DNA from: CAZUGO01 sp964619935 | GTDB taxonomy: Bacteria > Planctomycetota > Phycisphaerae > UBA1845 > CAIVHJ01 | Assembly (NCBI GenBank): GCA_964619935.1 | Contig: CAZUGO010000011.1 | Span: 1 to 43,022 of the forward strand | DNA: 43,022 nucleotides | Direction of reading: 5' to 3' | Shown: piece by piece, positions 41,709 to 43,022 of the stretch | Numbering within the stretch: the stretch's first letter is position 1 | Layout: each line of letters begins with the position of its first letter | Program-made: the position numbers and the translations under genes | The notes under the pieces: model-generated | Databases searched by the model: none | Told to the model about the DNA's origin: nothing | The model's input: the letters and a program-made list of their open reading frames with translations, nothing else

Positions 41709-42345
41709 TCAACCCCAATCAGACCAGGACAGCACCGAAACGCCGCCGCGCCTATAGGAATCTTCGCCGCCGTAGACAAGGCCCGCGACATCGACCGACT
41801 TGCCGGCCAGTTTTCGCCAGAACTCGATCTCCGCGAACGAGTCCGCGGTGATTGTTTGTCCGGATTTGACCTCAATCGGGATCTGTTTCGCACCTTGGTC
41901 AATCAGCAGGTCGACTTCGTGCCCCGCTGAATCACGTCAGAAATAGCTGTCCGCCTCGGCTCCGCGATTGTAGAAGTTCTTCAGCGCTTCTGAAACGACC
42001 CAGGTTTCGAACACGGCGCCCCGGCCCGCATGCGTGATCAGGTCGGCCGCATTCTGAATTCGCAGGAGATAGCAGAGCAGCCCTGTGTCCACAAAATACA
42101 GCTTGGGCGACTTGACCAGGCGCTTGTTGAAGTTGCGCTGGTGGGGACGAAGCAGATAAACGACGAAGCTGGCTCCCAGTATCGACAGCCAGCGCCGAAC
42201 CGTTGTGTGCGAAACGCCCGCGTCGGAGGCCAGCGATGAAGCATTGAGCAACTGCCCACTGCGACCGGCGCACAACCTCGCAAACCGTCCGAAGCCTTCG
42301 ATGTCCCCGACATTGAGCAAATCCCGAGCGTCGCGCTCCAGGGAC
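41709..42345 (-). pseudogene. ATPase/DUF4143 family remnant: nonsense mutation and missing N-terminus
   Basis: On the minus strand the C-terminal half of an AAA ATPase of the DUF4143 type is readable. It starts SLERDARDLLNVGDIEGFGR, continues through SHTTVRRWLSILGASFVVYL and KLYFVDTGLLCYLL, then AVFETWVVSEALKNFY. An in-frame TGA (41937-41939) falls where the family has Trp in the YFWRDxxGHEVD motif; downstream the frame continues DSAGHEVDLLIDQGAKQIPI and EVKSGQTITADSF to a natural stop at 41709-41711. A TGG-to-TGA change explains it. The ATPase N-terminus with the P-loop is absent: homology ends near 42345. These proteins are common chromosomal accessory or mobile-region genes with no clear role. 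Confidence 0.8.
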
Positions 42346-42722
42346 TGGGTGCTCCGGATGCCCCATCCGGATTGCGAGGAGACGACAGGATCTCCCACGT
42401 TCCTGTGGAACCCCAGTGTGTGCATGCCAGGCTCTAAGACCCCGGTGGGATCGAACACGCCAGGCCGCTCAGCGTGTCGATGCTGCCTTCCGTCAAATGC
42501 GGACGACGTCGGCTCCCACAAGTTGCCCCCTTTCGGGGCTCAATCACGCAGCCTGCACACTCGCTGTCTACGCTTCGCAGCCAGGGTTACCCCTGTACCA
42601 CGCAAGACTCGCTTCCGATGGCCGGCTAGCCTTGTCGGGTGGGGTTGGTTACCCACTGGGTTCCAATGAAAGGTTTCTTCCTGTTACACAAGGTCCTCCT
42701 TTCCCAAGCTTTCCTGGCGCAC
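42346..42722 (-). mobile_element. Possible 5' fragment of a group II intron or other inserted element
   Basis: Between the DUF4143 remnant and the right-edge frame is about 377 bases without coding character that interrupts both. On the minus strand its right end begins GTGCGCC (42722 downward), matching the GUGYG start of group II introns. No domain V, no reverse transcriptase and no 3' end were found. A truncated intron is only one explanation; an IS remnant or a deletion scar are others. Confidence 0.25.
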
Positions 42723-42750
42723 TCAGACTTTGTTTTTTGGTTTTCGGGTT

Positions 42751-43022
42751 TTAGAAAGCCAAGTCGTCAAATCTTAACCCTTCGCTGCAGTGGGCCCCAT
42801 CACGGCGAAGCCTTTCCGAGCCCTCCGAAGGTTTCTGTCGAGGAACGATCCCCCGCTCAACGTTCACTCCTGCGTCTAACGATCGCTCTGAGCGGATAAA
42901 CTTGGCGCGGTTGCCCTGAACGACGATATCGACACACTTAGCCGCCCAGACGTCCGGATCAGTGTCCCGCACTTGGCGTCCCAGCGCCTTCGCCTCGTCA
43001 GGTGTCTGCTGAGCGGACCGGG
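42751..43022 (-). CDS. Partial open frame at the right edge, unrecognised
   Basis: On the minus strand the frame is open from the window edge to a TAA at 42751-42753. Its upstream part, AQQTPDEAKALGRQVRDTDP and DVWAAKCVDIVVQGNRAKF, reads like the C-terminal end of a real soluble protein. The last 45 or so residues, from IRSERSLDAGV on, look like read-through into unrelated DNA. The product may therefore be a gene whose 3' end was displaced. The N-terminus is outside the window; family unknown. Confidence 0.35.
   Translation of the reverse strand, partial: RSAQQTPDEAKALGRQVRDTDPDVWAAKCVDIVVQGNRAKFIRSERSLDAGVNVERGIVPRQKPSEGSERLRRDGAHCSEGLRFDDLAF

Noticed and set aside
41937..41939. TGA read as selenocysteine in the DUF4143 remnant
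   Set aside because: The position is Trp in the family, no SECIS-like hairpin was seen, and the gene is already truncated.

Overview
The window is GC-rich chromosomal DNA with densely packed genes. It most resembles a Planctomycetota bacterium, probably Phycisphaerae-like. The evidence is secreted lipoprotein subtilases with calcium-binding repeats, a very large multihaem cytochrome beside an aa3-type oxidase operon, an excisionase-type HTH protein with a membrane tail, and a run of small conserved proteins of unknown function. This placement is inferred from gene content; there is no rRNA or other decisive marker.

Layout. 1-1006: a decayed RHS/YD-repeat fragment, short tandem repeats and a 22-bp repeat array. 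1007-7336: a lipoprotein, an AlkD-like HEAT protein and two convergent subtilase lipoproteins. 7469-20946: a respiratory cluster in one direction: an octahaem cytochrome with a C-terminal cupredoxin-like domain, a soluble cupredoxin, haem A synthesis (ctaA, ctaB), SCO, a CtaM-like DUF420 protein, coxB-coxA-coxC-coxD and two small membrane proteins. 21103-23244: queE-queC-queD-queF, making preQ1 for queuosine. 23290-24381: hppD on the other strand. 24766-27474: two envelope proteins and an OmpA lipoprotein, with recognisable promoters and a terminator. 27596-31201: an HlyD/ABC exporter. 31221-33117: VOC, GNAT and DinB proteins. 33214-35422: gatC-gatA, a terminator and rpmB with its promoter. 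35499-41470: a CPBP-type membrane protein, a MshEN-like domain protein, unknowns, a TPR protein and a divergent YchF-like P-loop protein. 41709-43022: decayed accessory DNA with an ATPase/DUF4143 remnant carrying a nonsense mutation and a segment that may be a group II intron fragment.

How the genes work together. The respiratory block is nearly self-contained. It has haem A synthesis, copper delivery (SCO, DUF420 and perhaps the CxxC small protein), the four oxidase subunits, and two electron-carrier proteins with haem or copper sites just upstream. No bc1 or alternative complex III gene lies in the window, so the octahaem protein is the obvious candidate electron donor to the oxidase. Subunit I keeps the metal ligands and the D-channel residues but has Ile where the K-channel Lys should be. 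The most interesting hypothesis from this window is therefore an octahaem-cupredoxin donor paired with a K-channel-variant cytochrome oxidase.
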